Of a stretch of DNA of 46,205 nucleotides, positions 16,517 through 25,680 are shown in pieces. The notes under the pieces are model-generated. The model worked only from the letters and a program-made list of their open reading frames with translations, did not search any database and had not been told where the DNA came from. A program made the position numbers and the translations under genes. The first letter of the stretch is position 1, and each line of letters starts with the position of its first letter. This stretch comes from Verrucomicrobium sp. GTDB taxonomy: Bacteria > Verrucomicrobiota > Verrucomicrobiia > Methylacidiphilales > UBA1321. Where the stretch lies: positions 148,027 to 194,231 of the forward strand of contig JAFIGT010000032.1 of NCBI GenBank assembly GCA_017849585.1, written 5' to 3'.

Positions 16517-17104
16517 ATGACATTATCGAATATGGGGTATCGCGGAGTGAAGTCGATTTACGGGGTGGCGCTACTTTGCTTAACGGCGATTAGCGTGTAT
16601 TCGCAAGGAATCAATTTTCTCGAGGCAGCGCCCCCGGATCGTCCGGGGTCAGAGGTATGGACGGGCATCGACGAGGCGCAAAAGAATGTACCGACCGAGA
16701 AGAACTCTAATTCCTATACGGGGCGCGTGGTAAATTTGCTTAGCTCCACTCCGCCCCCTGCGGAGGAAGGCTACTTTATTATTCTACCGCTGAGAATTCC
16801 GAAAACGAGCGATTACGAGCTCTGGATTGCTTGTAGTAAAATCGGAGCAACGTTTGCCTCTTCCATTCAGTGTTACTTGGATGGGGTTGAGATATCGCCC
16901 GAAATGCCGATACAACATGGTAATAAGGCATGGGGACCAGCCAATGCGATATCTTGGAATCGCTTTAGCACGCTGAATCTCAACGCCGGTGACCATGAGC
17001 TCAAAATCGTGGTCCGTAGTGCGCGGAAATTAGACTCAAAATACTCTATCGTCATGGACGCCGTAGCGCTTATGGACAAAAATGCCTCTTCCAACGTCAA
17101 ATAG
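16517..17104 (+). CDS. Exported galactose-binding-like protein
   Basis: A 195-residue protein with an N-terminal signal (SIYGVALLCLTAISVYSQG). The rest is beta-rich, with LPLRIPKTSDYELWIACS, IQCYLDGVEI and LNLNAGDHELKIVVRSARKLDSKYSIVMDAVAL. These resemble the galactose-binding/CBM jelly-roll folds that precede or accompany glycoside hydrolases. No catalytic motif is seen. It lies 29 bp after the VPEP-tail gene, probably co-transcribed, and may present bound polysaccharide to the next enzyme. Confidence 0.7.
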   Translation: MTLSNMGYRGVKSIYGVALLCLTAISVYSQGINFLEAAPPDRPGSEVWTGIDEAQKNVPTEKNSNSYTGRVVNLLSSTPPPAEEGYFIILPLRIPKTSDYELWIACSKIGATFASSIQCYLDGVEISPEMPIQHGNKAWGPANAISWNRFSTLNLNAGDHELKIVVRSARKLDSKYSIVMDAVALMDKNASSNVK

Positions 17105-17158
17105 CTCGACCTTTCCTATATCGCGTTTTCTTGCGATCAAGTTAGTTGCTTTTTTAAT

Positions 17159-18778
17159 ATGAACCGTCTTTTACTCTCTCTGTATTTCGGACTCACCTTG
17201 CTCGCGGCGGATGGTCTGGCGCAAACCAAATCTACCAAGGAGGAGCCTAGCCCAAGCGCTGATTCAAACACATGGGTTCCGCGTTTTTCGCAACTTCCGG
17301 CCGATGTGAGGTCTCAAATCCTAACCGGAACTCCGCGCAATTCCGGACAGATCGCTGACAGTCCGTTTGGAATTCACACCACCATATTGCAAGAGGGCGG
17401 TGATAGCAGCCTGATTGATAAAATGGCGACGTTGGCCTCGGATGCAGGATTCAAGTGGGTGGTCGAGTATCTTACCATTGGGGGTACCTCCAATATGACG
17501 CTGGCTGAGGTGGAGGCAAAATTCAGTCAATTGCCTGATCGTTGTTTTGAATATCCCCGAAAACTTCAGGCTGCGCATATCAATTTGCTCGTTCGACTGG
17601 ATATCCTGAGTTGGCATCCAGCTGGGAAAGCGGCCCCTTTTTCCTACGAACCAGGATCTGCTGACATGCTAAAAGCCAAAGCCTTTACAAGGCACATAGT
17701 GCGTCAACTCAAACCTTTCACTCATCACTGGCAGATATGGAATGAGCCAAATATCGGTAATGGAATGCCCTACGTCACGCCGGAGAATTATGTCAAGGTG
17801 CTTGAACAAATCGTTCCCATTATACGTCAGGAACAACCGAACGCGGTGATCTATGGTCCGGGCACGGCCATGTTACAGTGCCTGTCTGATAATCCTTATC
17901 CGTGGATACCAAACGTACTAAAGGCTGGTGTGCTCAAATACATTGATGTGTTTTCCTTCCATCCGTACAGGCAGCCCGCTACGAGAAACAATCTGCCGGA
18001 AAATGCGTCACAGTTTGCTCCGTGGGACACGTGGAAAGATTACAGAAGCCAGATTGCGGATCTGCGTGAAAAAATTCGACAATATAATGATGGAAAGGAC
18101 AAGCCGCTGGCTGCCACAGAGGATGGAATGCCAAACCTCATTAATGGAGAAGGCGTTCAGGAAATCACTTGGGTCGTAGGGGCTAAATATGAATTGCGTC
18201 GCGCTCTTCTGGATTTCCATCTCGGGATCAATCCACGGACGGTTTTCGCGCTGTACCGAAGAATACCAGATCCCTTCTATAATGAGCAATCCAGCTATAG
18301 TATTCTTACAGCTGATTTTGAAAGAAAGCCTCAGTATTTTGCGTCGCAAAATTTGAACGCTGTACTTGACTCCACTTACACGCGTGCGGATGACGTGATA
18401 CTCAAGATTATTCCTCCTAAAAATTCGCCTCTAAAAGGGGAGCTCTATACACAAGTTTACCGTAAAGACTTTGATAAGTTTGAAGAACTATTGGTATTTT
18501 ATTGGGTGGCAGAACCGGCGGATGATACCGCCAAGAAATATTTCGCCAGTCTGCAAATTGATCAATCTGGGTGGCAAAGCCCCTTATTGATTGATCTGAT
18601 GGCGATGCCAGTTCGCCGCCCCAAATCGGCGCCAGTTGAAATTATTGATTCCAAATTTATTGACCGTAGGGATCCAGTCCAGCTCATCGCTCGGAATGTC
18701 GAGAACGGCGTTTCGCTTGATAGAATTGAAGTGCGCGATTATCCTCAGTTGATCAAGTGGGTGCGCCTTAAAAAGTGA
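17159..18778 (+). CDS. Exported clan-A-like glycoside hydrolase
   Basis: A 539-residue secreted enzyme with signal peptide LLLSLYFGLTLLAADGLAQ. A TIM-barrel layout of the GH-A type is visible: the acid/base glutamate in HHWQIWNEPNIGNG (E196), FSFHPYRQP on the next strands, and a likely nucleophile in LAATEDGMPN (E321). The family number (GH39-like or similar) cannot be fixed by eye, so the substrate is open. Context with a GH78 enzyme suggests a rhamnose-containing plant or algal glycan. Its stop overlaps the GTG start of the pseudopilin gene by 4 bp, showing coupling. Confidence 0.82.
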   Translation: MNRLLLSLYFGLTLLAADGLAQTKSTKEEPSPSADSNTWVPRFSQLPADVRSQILTGTPRNSGQIADSPFGIHTTILQEGGDSSLIDKMATLASDAGFKWVVEYLTIGGTSNMTLAEVEAKFSQLPDRCFEYPRKLQAAHINLLVRLDILSWHPAGKAAPFSYEPGSADMLKAKAFTRHIVRQLKPFTHHWQIWNEPNIGNGMPYVTPENYVKVLEQIVPIIRQEQPNAVIYGPGTAMLQCLSDNPYPWIPNVLKAGVLKYIDVFSFHPYRQPATRNNLPENASQFAPWDTWKDYRSQIADLREKIRQYNDGKDKPLAATEDGMPNLINGEGVQEITWVVGAKYELRRALLDFHLGINPRTVFALYRRIPDPFYNEQSSYSILTADFERKPQYFASQNLNAVLDSTYTRADDVILKIIPPKNSPLKGELYTQVYRKDFDKFEELLVFYWVAEPADDTAKKYFASLQIDQSGWQSPLLIDLMAMPVRRPKSAPVEIIDSKFIDRRDPVQLIARNVENGVSLDRIEVRDYPQLIKWVRLKK

Positions 18779-19464
18779 AGACAGACTTGCAACAGATGGC
18801 TCATAGGGCGTTTAGCCTGATGGAATTGCTCGTGGCAATTTCGATCATCTGTATATTGGCGGCCCTCTTTCTGCCGACGGCCAAGAAAATGATGCAACGA
18901 GCCGCCAGTGCCAAGTGTCTCTCTAACATGCGACAGATTGGAATTGGATTCCACGCCTGCCTAGCAGAAAATAACTTGCTTATTCCCACGCAGCGAGCCA
19001 ACAGCGCAGGTGGAGCTCCTCCAGGCGGCGGTCAATTTTTCGCGCAGATTGGTCTGTACTGTGGATGGCCCAGTTCCTTGCCGGCAGGATCGAACGCCGC
19101 GAAGAATACATTCATGCATTGCCCCTCGCATACGGAGCAGGCTGGATCGTTTAGCTACCGTTTTAGCTCTTTTTTGATCGGAGATACAACCTCCACGACC
19201 TCTGCGATTCCCAATCATGCCTTGAGCTATGCGCTCATTAATGCCCCTCAGAGTAAAGTTTTGGCCTGGGAGATCCACACCACTTGCGGATGGCCGCTCA
19301 CCAGTTCTTATTCGGTGGGCACTGGGAAATGGCCTTTTACTCCGCTCTTTAGCGAAAAAACCTATACTCATGGAACATCCAGTAATTATCTATTTGCCGA
19401 TGGGCATGTGGAATCGAGGAGTGACTCTCTCGCAAACTGGATTTACTGGGCATATGACCGATGA
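18775..19464 (+). CDS. Type II-like pseudopilin with H-X9-DG segment
   Basis: A 229-residue protein with a class III prepilin leader: AFSLMELLVAISIICILAALFLP, where cleavage would fall before Phe and the Glu at +5 is kept. The C-terminus shows the H-X9-DG-type motif HGTSSNYLFADGHVES, typical of expanded pseudopilin families in Verrucomicrobiota, Planctomycetota and Lentisphaerota. It overlaps the hydrolase gene by 4 bp (GTG at 18775; an ATG at 18796 is also possible). It probably forms or caps a secretion or surface filament dedicated to this glycan locus; this is inference. Confidence 0.87.
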   Translation: MKTDLQQMAHRAFSLMELLVAISIICILAALFLPTAKKMMQRAASAKCLSNMRQIGIGFHACLAENNLLIPTQRANSAGGAPPGGGQFFAQIGLYCGWPSSLPAGSNAAKNTFMHCPSHTEQAGSFSYRFSSFLIGDTTSTTSAIPNHALSYALINAPQSKVLAWEIHTTCGWPLTSSYSVGTGKWPFTPLFSEKTYTHGTSSNYLFADGHVESRSDSLANWIYWAYDR

Positions 19465-19497
19465 TGCTGAGGAGCGAATAGATCTCTTCGTTAATAA

Positions 19498-22353
19498 ATG
19501 AGTAAAAGTAGTTATGATCTCACGAAGGGTGTGACACCCTATTATCTCCGGACCGAATGGCTTAAAGATCCCCTTGGGGTGGATGTTGTTTTGCCACGCC
19601 TATCATGGCAATTGCGGGAGAATAGTGGCCGAAGTAAAAAACAATCCGCATATCGGATTCTTGCTGCTTCGACACGCGAACTCCTTGATCAAAATATCGG
19701 AGATAAATGGGACAGCGGAAAAATCAAGAGCGATGAGACATTGCAAATAGTGTACGGAGGGGCCTCCTTAAAATCAGGGGAAGAAGTTTTCTGGAAAATA
19801 AGGACATGGGATGAAAAAGATGACATGTCGGTATGGAGTGACGTAGCCAAGTGGTCGATGGGATGGCTTCATCCAGATAATTGTCATGCTAAATGGATTT
19901 CCTGCGTGGATTCATTTCCACTACATCGCCATCAGCAGACACTGTTTCTCCCTCCCGCGCGTTACTATCGCAAGTCGTTCAAGCTTTCTCGTCCGGTCAA
20001 ACGCGCTGTCGTCTATGTCTCTGCGCTTGGGCTATTCGATCTCTATCTAAATGGGAAGCGAGTTGGTGATTCCTACTTTCAACCCGGTTGGTCGGATTAT
20101 CGACAGCGGGCCTATTATAGAACCTTTGATGTTACTTTGATGCTTGAATCTGGTTTCAATTCGATTGGTGTGGTTCTTGCGGATGGATGGTACAGTGGCT
20201 ATGTCGGTTTCGGTGCATTTGTTGGATATGGCCCGAATAAATCAGGGCGGTACTTTTATGGGAAAACACCGGCTCTGCTTTTTCAACTTGAAGTAGAATA
20301 TTCGGACGGTTCGCGTGAAGAAATTGTATCCGATCAAACATGGGAAGTAAGTCAGGATGGCCCTATTCGAGAGGCTGATATTTTGATGGGAGAAACTTTT
20401 GACGCGCGGAGGCATTGCGTTGATTGGGCTCAGAATGAGAGCCATGCGAAGTCCGATCTGAAATGGAGCTGGCAACTCGCCATTGAGGCTGAAACGTTGC
20501 CCTCGTGCTGCACGATCTTTCGGGACGCGCTTGGTGAAAGAGAGGTAGACTTAAAGTTTCGAAAACCTGCCCGGCTACAATCTTATATGGCTCCTCCTGT
20601 GCGCGTGACTCAGGAGTTAAGAGTTCAGAAAATAACTGATTTGGAATCGGGAGCCTATATTCTCGATTTTGGACAGAATTTTTCAGGACTTGTCCGTACT
20701 CGCTTTAAAGGCCGGGCGGGGCAATGCGTGCAATTACGCTACGGTGAAATGTTGCATCAAGACGGGCAACTCATGATTGAGAATTTACGTCGGGCTCGTG
20801 CAACGGATACGTATATTTTTGCCGGTATACCAGAAGGAGAAGAGTGGAGTCCTCGGTTTACCTATCACGGATTTCAGTATGTGGAAATTTCCGGACTTGA
20901 TTATAAGCCAAGCCCGGGCGATATCACGGGACTGGTCCTTCATAGTGATACTCCATTTGTCGGCGAATTTGCGTGCTCAGATCCAGTGCTTACCAAGTTT
21001 TCCAAAAATGCATTTTGGACACAGCGCTCCAATTTTTTTGAGATTCCTACGGACTGCCCGCAACGTGATGAGCGATTGGGCTGGACAGCGGATGCGCAGG
21101 TGTTTATTCGCGCGGCTACATATCGCGCGGATGTAGCCGCATTTTTCAATAAGTGGATGGACGATGTCCGGGAAGCGCAACTGCCTTACGGAGCTTACCC
21201 TGATTATTGTCCGTTCCCAATGGCGCATGGTAAAGCATTCAGTACCGCGTGGTCGGATGCAGGAATCATTTGTCCATGGACAGTCTGGAAAGTTTACGGT
21301 GATACACGAGTTATCGAAAAACAGTGGGAATCGATGAGTCGGTTTATGGAGTGGCGAGACGCCACGTCAGCTAAAAGCGGACTGGGAACTTCCATCGGCA
21401 ATCTATGGGGAGATTGGCTGAACGCAGGTGAATCCACACCGATTGAATACATCGATATATGTTATCACGCCTTTGATTGCAAATTGATGAGCGAGATGGC
21501 CTCAGTATTGGGGAAAAAAATTGAGGAGAATCATTATAAAGAGCGGTTCAAGAAAATTCGGAGCGCATTTCAGGAACACTATTTAGCTGACCATGGAAAA
21601 CTGAAAGTTAATACGCAAACTGCGTATGCCCTAGCCCTCTGTTTCGATTTGATTTCTGCGGAACAGTCACCCGAAACGGCTTCACATCTAGCGCAAAAAA
21701 TCCGAGATAAAGAGCTCACGATGACCACCGGTTTTTTGGGAACGCGGTTCATCTTGCCTGCGCTCACTGCCCATGGACAGCATCCGTTAGCTGTACAGCT
21801 ATTCCAGAGTCGTAACTATCCATCTTGGGCTTACGAAGTGCTCAATGGGGCAACCTCGGTTTGGGAACGGTGGGACAGTTACACGGAACAGTATGGATTT
21901 GATGGTCTTGATGGTAAACAAAATGCGGGTATGAACAGCTTCAGTCACTACGCTTTTGGCGCAGTAATGGAATGGGCATTCCGTGATTTGGCTGGAATTG
22001 ATACAGACGGTGAAGGATATCGCAGGATTCTTATTAAGCCTGGCTTTGTGTTGGGAGACCTGAAGCGCGATCCTAACCGTATTCACTGGGTAAAGGCTGA
22101 TTACCACTCTGTACGAGGACTGATCCAGGTGACCTGGCGGCAGGAGGACGATAGCACAGATCTCGAGGTAACGATACCGCCTAACACTACGGCGCGGATA
22201 TTTATGCCTGCAAAGGATGAGCCTTCAATTCTAGAGGGTGGTCGACCACTTTCAGCGGCAGAGGGAATTTCCGTGTATGGCAGGCATGGCTGCTTCTTTG
22301 TGTTGCAAACCGGATCAGGGCATTTCTCACTGTCATCAAAGAAGTATAGGTGA
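19498..22353 (+). CDS. GH78 alpha-L-rhamnosidase
   Basis: A 951-residue GH78 enzyme that removes terminal alpha-L-rhamnose. The N-terminal beta-sandwich domains (residues ~15-400) include GLFDLYLNGKRVGDSYFQPGWSDYRQR. The (alpha/alpha)6 catalytic domain carries PTDCPQRDERLGWTADAQVF (about residues 517-536) with the conserved acidic DER site, then NLWGDWLNAGE, YEVLNGATSVWERWDSY and MNSFSHYAFGAVMEW. No signal peptide is seen, so it may act in the cytoplasm on imported oligosaccharides. It ends the locus regulated by the GntR-LacI gene. The released L-rhamnose would feed the isomerase at 6.5 kb. Confidence 0.94.
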   Translation: MSKSSYDLTKGVTPYYLRTEWLKDPLGVDVVLPRLSWQLRENSGRSKKQSAYRILAASTRELLDQNIGDKWDSGKIKSDETLQIVYGGASLKSGEEVFWKIRTWDEKDDMSVWSDVAKWSMGWLHPDNCHAKWISCVDSFPLHRHQQTLFLPPARYYRKSFKLSRPVKRAVVYVSALGLFDLYLNGKRVGDSYFQPGWSDYRQRAYYRTFDVTLMLESGFNSIGVVLADGWYSGYVGFGAFVGYGPNKSGRYFYGKTPALLFQLEVEYSDGSREEIVSDQTWEVSQDGPIREADILMGETFDARRHCVDWAQNESHAKSDLKWSWQLAIEAETLPSCCTIFRDALGEREVDLKFRKPARLQSYMAPPVRVTQELRVQKITDLESGAYILDFGQNFSGLVRTRFKGRAGQCVQLRYGEMLHQDGQLMIENLRRARATDTYIFAGIPEGEEWSPRFTYHGFQYVEISGLDYKPSPGDITGLVLHSDTPFVGEFACSDPVLTKFSKNAFWTQRSNFFEIPTDCPQRDERLGWTADAQVFIRAATYRADVAAFFNKWMDDVREAQLPYGAYPDYCPFPMAHGKAFSTAWSDAGIICPWTVWKVYGDTRVIEKQWESMSRFMEWRDATSAKSGLGTSIGNLWGDWLNAGESTPIEYIDICYHAFDCKLMSEMASVLGKKIEENHYKERFKKIRSAFQEHYLADHGKLKVNTQTAYALALCFDLISAEQSPETASHLAQKIRDKELTMTTGFLGTRFILPALTAHGQHPLAVQLFQSRNYPSWAYEVLNGATSVWERWDSYTEQYGFDGLDGKQNAGMNSFSHYAFGAVMEWAFRDLAGIDTDGEGYRRILIKPGFVLGDLKRDPNRIHWVKADYHSVRGLIQVTWRQEDDSTDLEVTIPPNTTARIFMPAKDEPSILEGGRPLSAAEGISVYGRHGCFFVLQTGSGHFSLSSKKYR

Positions 22354-22364
22354 AGTATGAGGTG

Positions 22365-22730
22365 TCAGTGTGGTGGACTGGGAAAGTGTGTTTGCGTCGT
22401 CTCCACGATCTTCAACCCTCGAATAATCTGGAACGGCTTGCTGCGCGTGGCTCGGCTCGAACGATCTTGGGACGATTCCTTACCCTGCTGGATATAGGCA
22501 TCAATCACATCCTGCCATGTCCGACTGACCAACGCCGGGTCTTGGGCTGACAGATAAACCTTCGCAATGGCAGTATTCAAGGCGGGCTGCGTGATCGTCT
22601 CAGAATGCGCCACAAGCAGCCGTTGAGCCTCCACCCGGTCTTTGGTGCGAAGGCTGGTCTGCTGTTTCGTCTGGGTGTCCTCGGCGTAAAACACCTTGCT
22701 CCGCCGAAATAATCTGAACCGAGCCGCCAT
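22365..22730 (-). pseudogene. Truncated tyrosine recombinase (element A integrase remnant)
   Basis: A 121-residue fragment matching only the N-terminal arm/core-binding part of the intact integrase at 42090-43139. Aligned features include MAARFRLFRRSKVFYAEDT, LVSRTWQDVIDAYIQQGKES and KPFQIIRG. The catalytic domain is missing, and the fragment ends 11 bp from the GH78 stop. It lies just left of a tRNA-end att core, as an integrase of an older element would. Confidence 0.85.
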
Positions 22731-22838
22731 GATTTCTCCTGTGTAGCTAGGATAAATCGACAGCGGAAAAGACCGTTAACTAGGCGTGAACCAGATGTTC
22801 AGCAGAAGTGCAGAGAGGTGCCACAGGCACGCATTTCA

Positions 22839-22857
22839 CTGACACTTTTACTGACAG
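22839..22857. repeat. 12-bp-period arm repeats of element A integrase
   Basis: CTGACAC and CTGACAG occur 12 bp apart between the truncated integrase start and the att core, 72-90 bp from the core. They match the layout of the GGTGTCAA pairs seen for the intact element and are likely integrase arm-binding sites. Confidence 0.5.
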
Positions 22858-22928
22858 TTGCCTAGGGAACGGGCTAAGGCTCTACTTTGGGAGTTGTCTA
22901 AATCCTTGAGAGTCAAGGAACTAAAGAG

Positions 22929-22950
22929 TGGCTCCGGAGGTAGGGCTCGG
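22929..22950 (-). other. attL core: tRNA 3'-end duplicate (left)
   Basis: A 22-bp sequence identical to 43324-43345. Read on the minus strand it ends CCTACCTCCGGAGCCA, i.e. T-stem, acceptor strand CTCCGGA, discriminator G and CCA, fitting a tRNA-Asn 3' end. The rest of the tRNA is absent on the right, so this copy is a duplicated end, not a gene. A palindrome TCCTTGA-GAG-TCAAGGA (22903-22919) lies 9 bp away. Confidence 0.85.
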
Positions 22951-23733
22951 AGATCAACCACTCAAGTGCGCATTCTTTTATCCTATAGAAATCACTCTAT
23001 ATCAAGTGAAATTGGCCTTACTCTTTCGCTGCTAAAACTTACTCGATTGGTGTCAATTCTGGTGTCAGTTGGAAGCGTCGCATATAATCGTATAATAGAT
23101 TTTTCGCTGGGGTTCGATTAGCATGATCCCAAAATATTGGAGGACAGAAGTAATTTTTACTGGCCGTTTTCAAGATGCCCCGATGCGTTTTTTAGTGAAC
23201 GGCGCTTGTTCCGCTACTAAGTCAACTCTGCCTGGTTCTCTGTATTCGGCTGCAGTAACGTTTACGTACTGCTGGAAGTTCCGTTTCATTGATTTTTCAA
23301 ATACAATGATGCGTATCCGCTTCGAGATTGACGAAAGGAAGTGGAAGGGGCGGAAGAACGAGATGAAATGCATTAGTCTCTTGTTTAAAACGTTTCTCTA
23401 TCTTCACGCCTTTCGATGGTACGATCTGTCAGAGAAGAATCTAATCGTCATGGTACTAGACGAAGCCTAGTAGAGCTAGTATGCGATGACCTTTGGATTA
23501 AAGCGTGATGGACAAGATTTTCGGAGCGCGGGCGACTTCAATCAATTCAACCCAGTCTCCGACTTCCTATATTCCTCCGATGGGAAACCGAGAGAAGGCT
23601 GACGTATTTCTTCTCAATTTGGCGAATAAAATCTATATCACATGCCCGCGAGGTGAAGGCATCTGCCACACATTGAATACGAAGAAAACAAGTCGAAGGA
23701 AAAATTGTGGAGTTCAACGCGGCATAACGAGTT
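22951..23733. other. Left end of element B without recognisable genes
   Basis: This 783-bp stretch holds the arm repeats (23049-23068) and several short open frames that show no recognisable domain. I see no supported gene. The sequence is AT-richer than the core genome. Confidence 0.6.
23049..23068. repeat. Element B arm repeats, left end
   Basis: GGTGTCAA (23049-23056) and GGTGTCAG (23061-23068) recur with a 12-bp period, about 100 bp inside the left att core. The same pair with the same period and orientation occurs at 43245-43264 near the right core. Confidence 0.65.
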
Positions 23734-24828
23734 TCAGGCAATCTGCTGATAGAGGGTTGCCGTGGGAGATTCAGAAACTTCGGTGCCGTCGAAAACCAAT
23801 TCCGTTTGCCTGCTTTTTTCCGCGCGGGACATGGCGGCGACGATGCGCAGTCCTGAAGCGAGTGGCGCTATTGGCGTTTCGATCGGCTCACCGTCAATTG
23901 CCCGATAAAAGGCGTCCCATTGATAAGCCCCGCTCCGGGTCGGGTGCTGCAATTTTTGTATTACCGGTTTTTTGTTGTCGCTGGTAAGTAATTGAAGAGT
24001 GGTCGTGCCTTCGGGGCCTCCTCCAAACAAGAGCGGACCGACGTTACGGTAAATGGTTCCTCGCTCGAAATTAAGTGTGAGCGTATCAGTCCATCGCTGA
24101 CCGTCATCAATACAGAAGGACGCGAAGACGTTCGCGAGCGCTCCGTTTTTGAATTGGATTCCAATTTGCGCTGTATCGGGTGTAGGTCTCCCGGTGCGGA
24201 TGCGTGAAGTCAGGACCTGAACTGCTTTAGCTTCTCCGAAGAGATGCACCAAATCATTGATCAGGTATATTCCAATGCGGAAGATCGGGGCAACCGGACA
24301 GCGATCAGAATCGTCATACCAACTACCATCCGCCGTTTCGTTGTAGGAAATGTAGGTATCAGCCCGGCAGGAAATGGGGCGGCCCAGATTGTATTGCTCT
24401 CTCCAGTGCTCGATCGTGGCCAAATCCGGTGGTAACTGTGGCGCGGGTGAATTGAGATGAACAACACGCTGAAGCCTTTGCGCCTCGGTCAACACCCGTA
24501 TTGCTTTTTGAGCGTCGAGTTCGAAGGGCTTAGTGGTCATCACATGCTTGCCCGCCTGAATGATCTTATGGATCAATTCCGCTCGTCCTGCGGGTCCTAC
24601 AAACAGTCCAACGGCGGGAATGTCCGGGTCGGCAAGAATCTCGTCCAGTGTCCGGATGGGAGCGGGATGAATCGCCGCCATCGCGTGTACCCGCTCCGAA
24701 TTGAGATCGCTCAACGCAGCCAGACGAAAATAGCGGCCCGCGCCATTGTGGTCGGCAAGCGCTTTGAGGATCCAGCGCCCGTAGTTCAACCCAACAATGG
24801 CGATCGGCTTGGGTACAACAGAAATCAT
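23734..24828 (-). CDS. Gfo/Idh/MocA-family oxidoreductase
   Basis: A 364-residue NAD(P)-dependent oxidoreductase. The N-terminal Rossmann fold starts PIAIVGLNYGRWILKAL, and the family's cofactor-side motif reads AGKHVMTTKPFELDAQKA, where TKP replaces the usual EKP. The C-terminal half is the substrate beta-sheet domain (FRIGIYLINDLVHLFGE, TAQIGIQFKNGALANVFASF). These enzymes oxidise or reduce sugars and their derivatives. It lies downstream of the VPEP-tail gene on the same strand. The precise sugar is unknown. Confidence 0.88.
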   Translation of the reverse strand: MISVVPKPIAIVGLNYGRWILKALADHNGAGRYFRLAALSDLNSERVHAMAAIHPAPIRTLDEILADPDIPAVGLFVGPAGRAELIHKIIQAGKHVMTTKPFELDAQKAIRVLTEAQRLQRVVHLNSPAPQLPPDLATIEHWREQYNLGRPISCRADTYISYNETADGSWYDDSDRCPVAPIFRIGIYLINDLVHLFGEAKAVQVLTSRIRTGRPTPDTAQIGIQFKNGALANVFASFCIDDGQRWTDTLTLNFERGTIYRNVGPLLFGGGPEGTTTLQLLTSDNKKPVIQKLQHPTRSGAYQWDAFYRAIDGEPIETPIAPLASGLRIVAAMSRAEKSRQTELVFDGTEVSESPTATLYQQIA

Positions 24829-24870
24829 AGTGAAGTCTTTCGCTTTTGCGCCACTCTCTTGCCATTGTGA

Positions 24871-25581
24871 TTACGCGTATTGCTTGCGGCGCAACCAGGC
24901 AACGCTTCCCACCCCAATCATACCGGCTACGGCCAGCGAGAGATTCTTCGGTTCGGGTACGGACTGAATTGAAAAAGTGAAGACCCTGTTTTCCGCAAGC
25001 GCTGTGTATGAAGCCCCGGAATCAGTTGTATAAAATCCATAACCAACGTCATTACTGCCCCCACTATTAGCTCCTCCCAAATAGAAATTCATGTAGCGAT
25101 TCGTGGCGGCGCTATTGAACGAAAGGATCACCCCATAGTTTTCATTGGCAGTGAGTTGAAAGGGAGTCGCCAGATCGATCATGAGATATCCCTGACTGCT
25201 GTAGGTAGCGGGAATTGTTGCTGTCTCGGAGTAAAGCACCGCCGAGGAATAGGGCATGGAAGGACTCTTGAGAGTATCCATTGAGACGATGGAAATCGTA
25301 ATGTCGGCCCCTAAAGCCGCCGCGCCCACACTCGTGGTTTGAAGCATCAAGGTGACGGTATCGAGCTTAGTGGCTGAAGGAGAGGAAAAGCTAAAGCCGA
25401 CCCAGCGGTTGCTAGATGAATTATTCCGCAACTGATACGTCGATGCGGAATCGACGGTGGTGTAGCTGAGGAGTTGATTGGAGGTGGGTAAATCCGAATT
25501 GAAAACGACCGTAGCCGCTGAGGAATTGATGATTGCGGCAACGATCGCTCCAAGAAGAAGCGGGAGGTGGAGTGCTTTCAT
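24871..25581 (-). CDS. Secreted VPEP-tail (PEP-CTERM-like) protein
   Basis: A 236-residue exported protein. The signal peptide is MKALHLPLLLGAIVAAIINSSAA. The end has the sorting layout VPEPKNLSLAVAGMIGVGSV, then AWLRRKQYA. The body is beta-rich (RWVGFSFSSPSATKLDTVTLML, YLMIDLATPFQLTANENYGVIL), like a family of exported proteins with choice-of-anchor-type domains. It is divergent from the GntR-LacI regulator across a long palindrome and leads the minus-strand pair with the oxidoreductase. The start is chosen for the signal peptide; an upstream in-frame start lies in the operator region. Confidence 0.85.
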   Translation of the reverse strand: MKALHLPLLLGAIVAAIINSSAATVVFNSDLPTSNQLLSYTTVDSASTYQLRNNSSSNRWVGFSFSSPSATKLDTVTLMLQTTSVGAAALGADITISIVSMDTLKSPSMPYSSAVLYSETATIPATYSSQGYLMIDLATPFQLTANENYGVILSFNSAATNRYMNFYLGGANSGGSNDVGYGFYTTDSGASYTALAENRVFTFSIQSVPEPKNLSLAVAGMIGVGSVAWLRRKQYA

Positions 25582-25609
25582 GTAAAGAGCGATAGCAACT
25601 ATTGAGGCT

Positions 25610-25653
25610 GAGGTCAATTATAATTACCAAATTTGATAATTATAATTGACCTC
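25610..25653. promoter_or_regulatory. 44-bp near-perfect palindromic operator
   Basis: Arms of 21 bp (left arm starts GAGGTCAATTATAATTA) flank a 2-base centre with only one mismatched pair. It lies between the divergent VPEP-tail and GntR-LacI genes and is very AT-rich, so it could bind the regulator and also contain both promoters. Confidence 0.75.
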
Positions 25654-25656
25654 ATC

Positions 25657-25670
25657 TGATAAATTTATCA
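25657..25670. promoter_or_regulatory. Second palindrome TGATAAATTTATCA
   Basis: A perfect 14-bp palindrome 3 bp beyond the 44-bp palindrome and 10 bp before the regulator start. It shares the AAATTT centre with the larger palindrome, suggesting a second operator for the same protein. Confidence 0.65.
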
Positions 25671-25680
25671 ATATGCCCTT

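Noticed and set aside
22929-22950. Complete tRNA gene at the att core
   Set aside because: Only the 3' T-arm/acceptor end is present. The bases to the right do not continue a tRNA at either copy.
23123-23470. Plus-strand open frame of 115 codons
   Set aside because: Composition is irregular, no family is recognised and no RBS is visible; it is probably not a gene.
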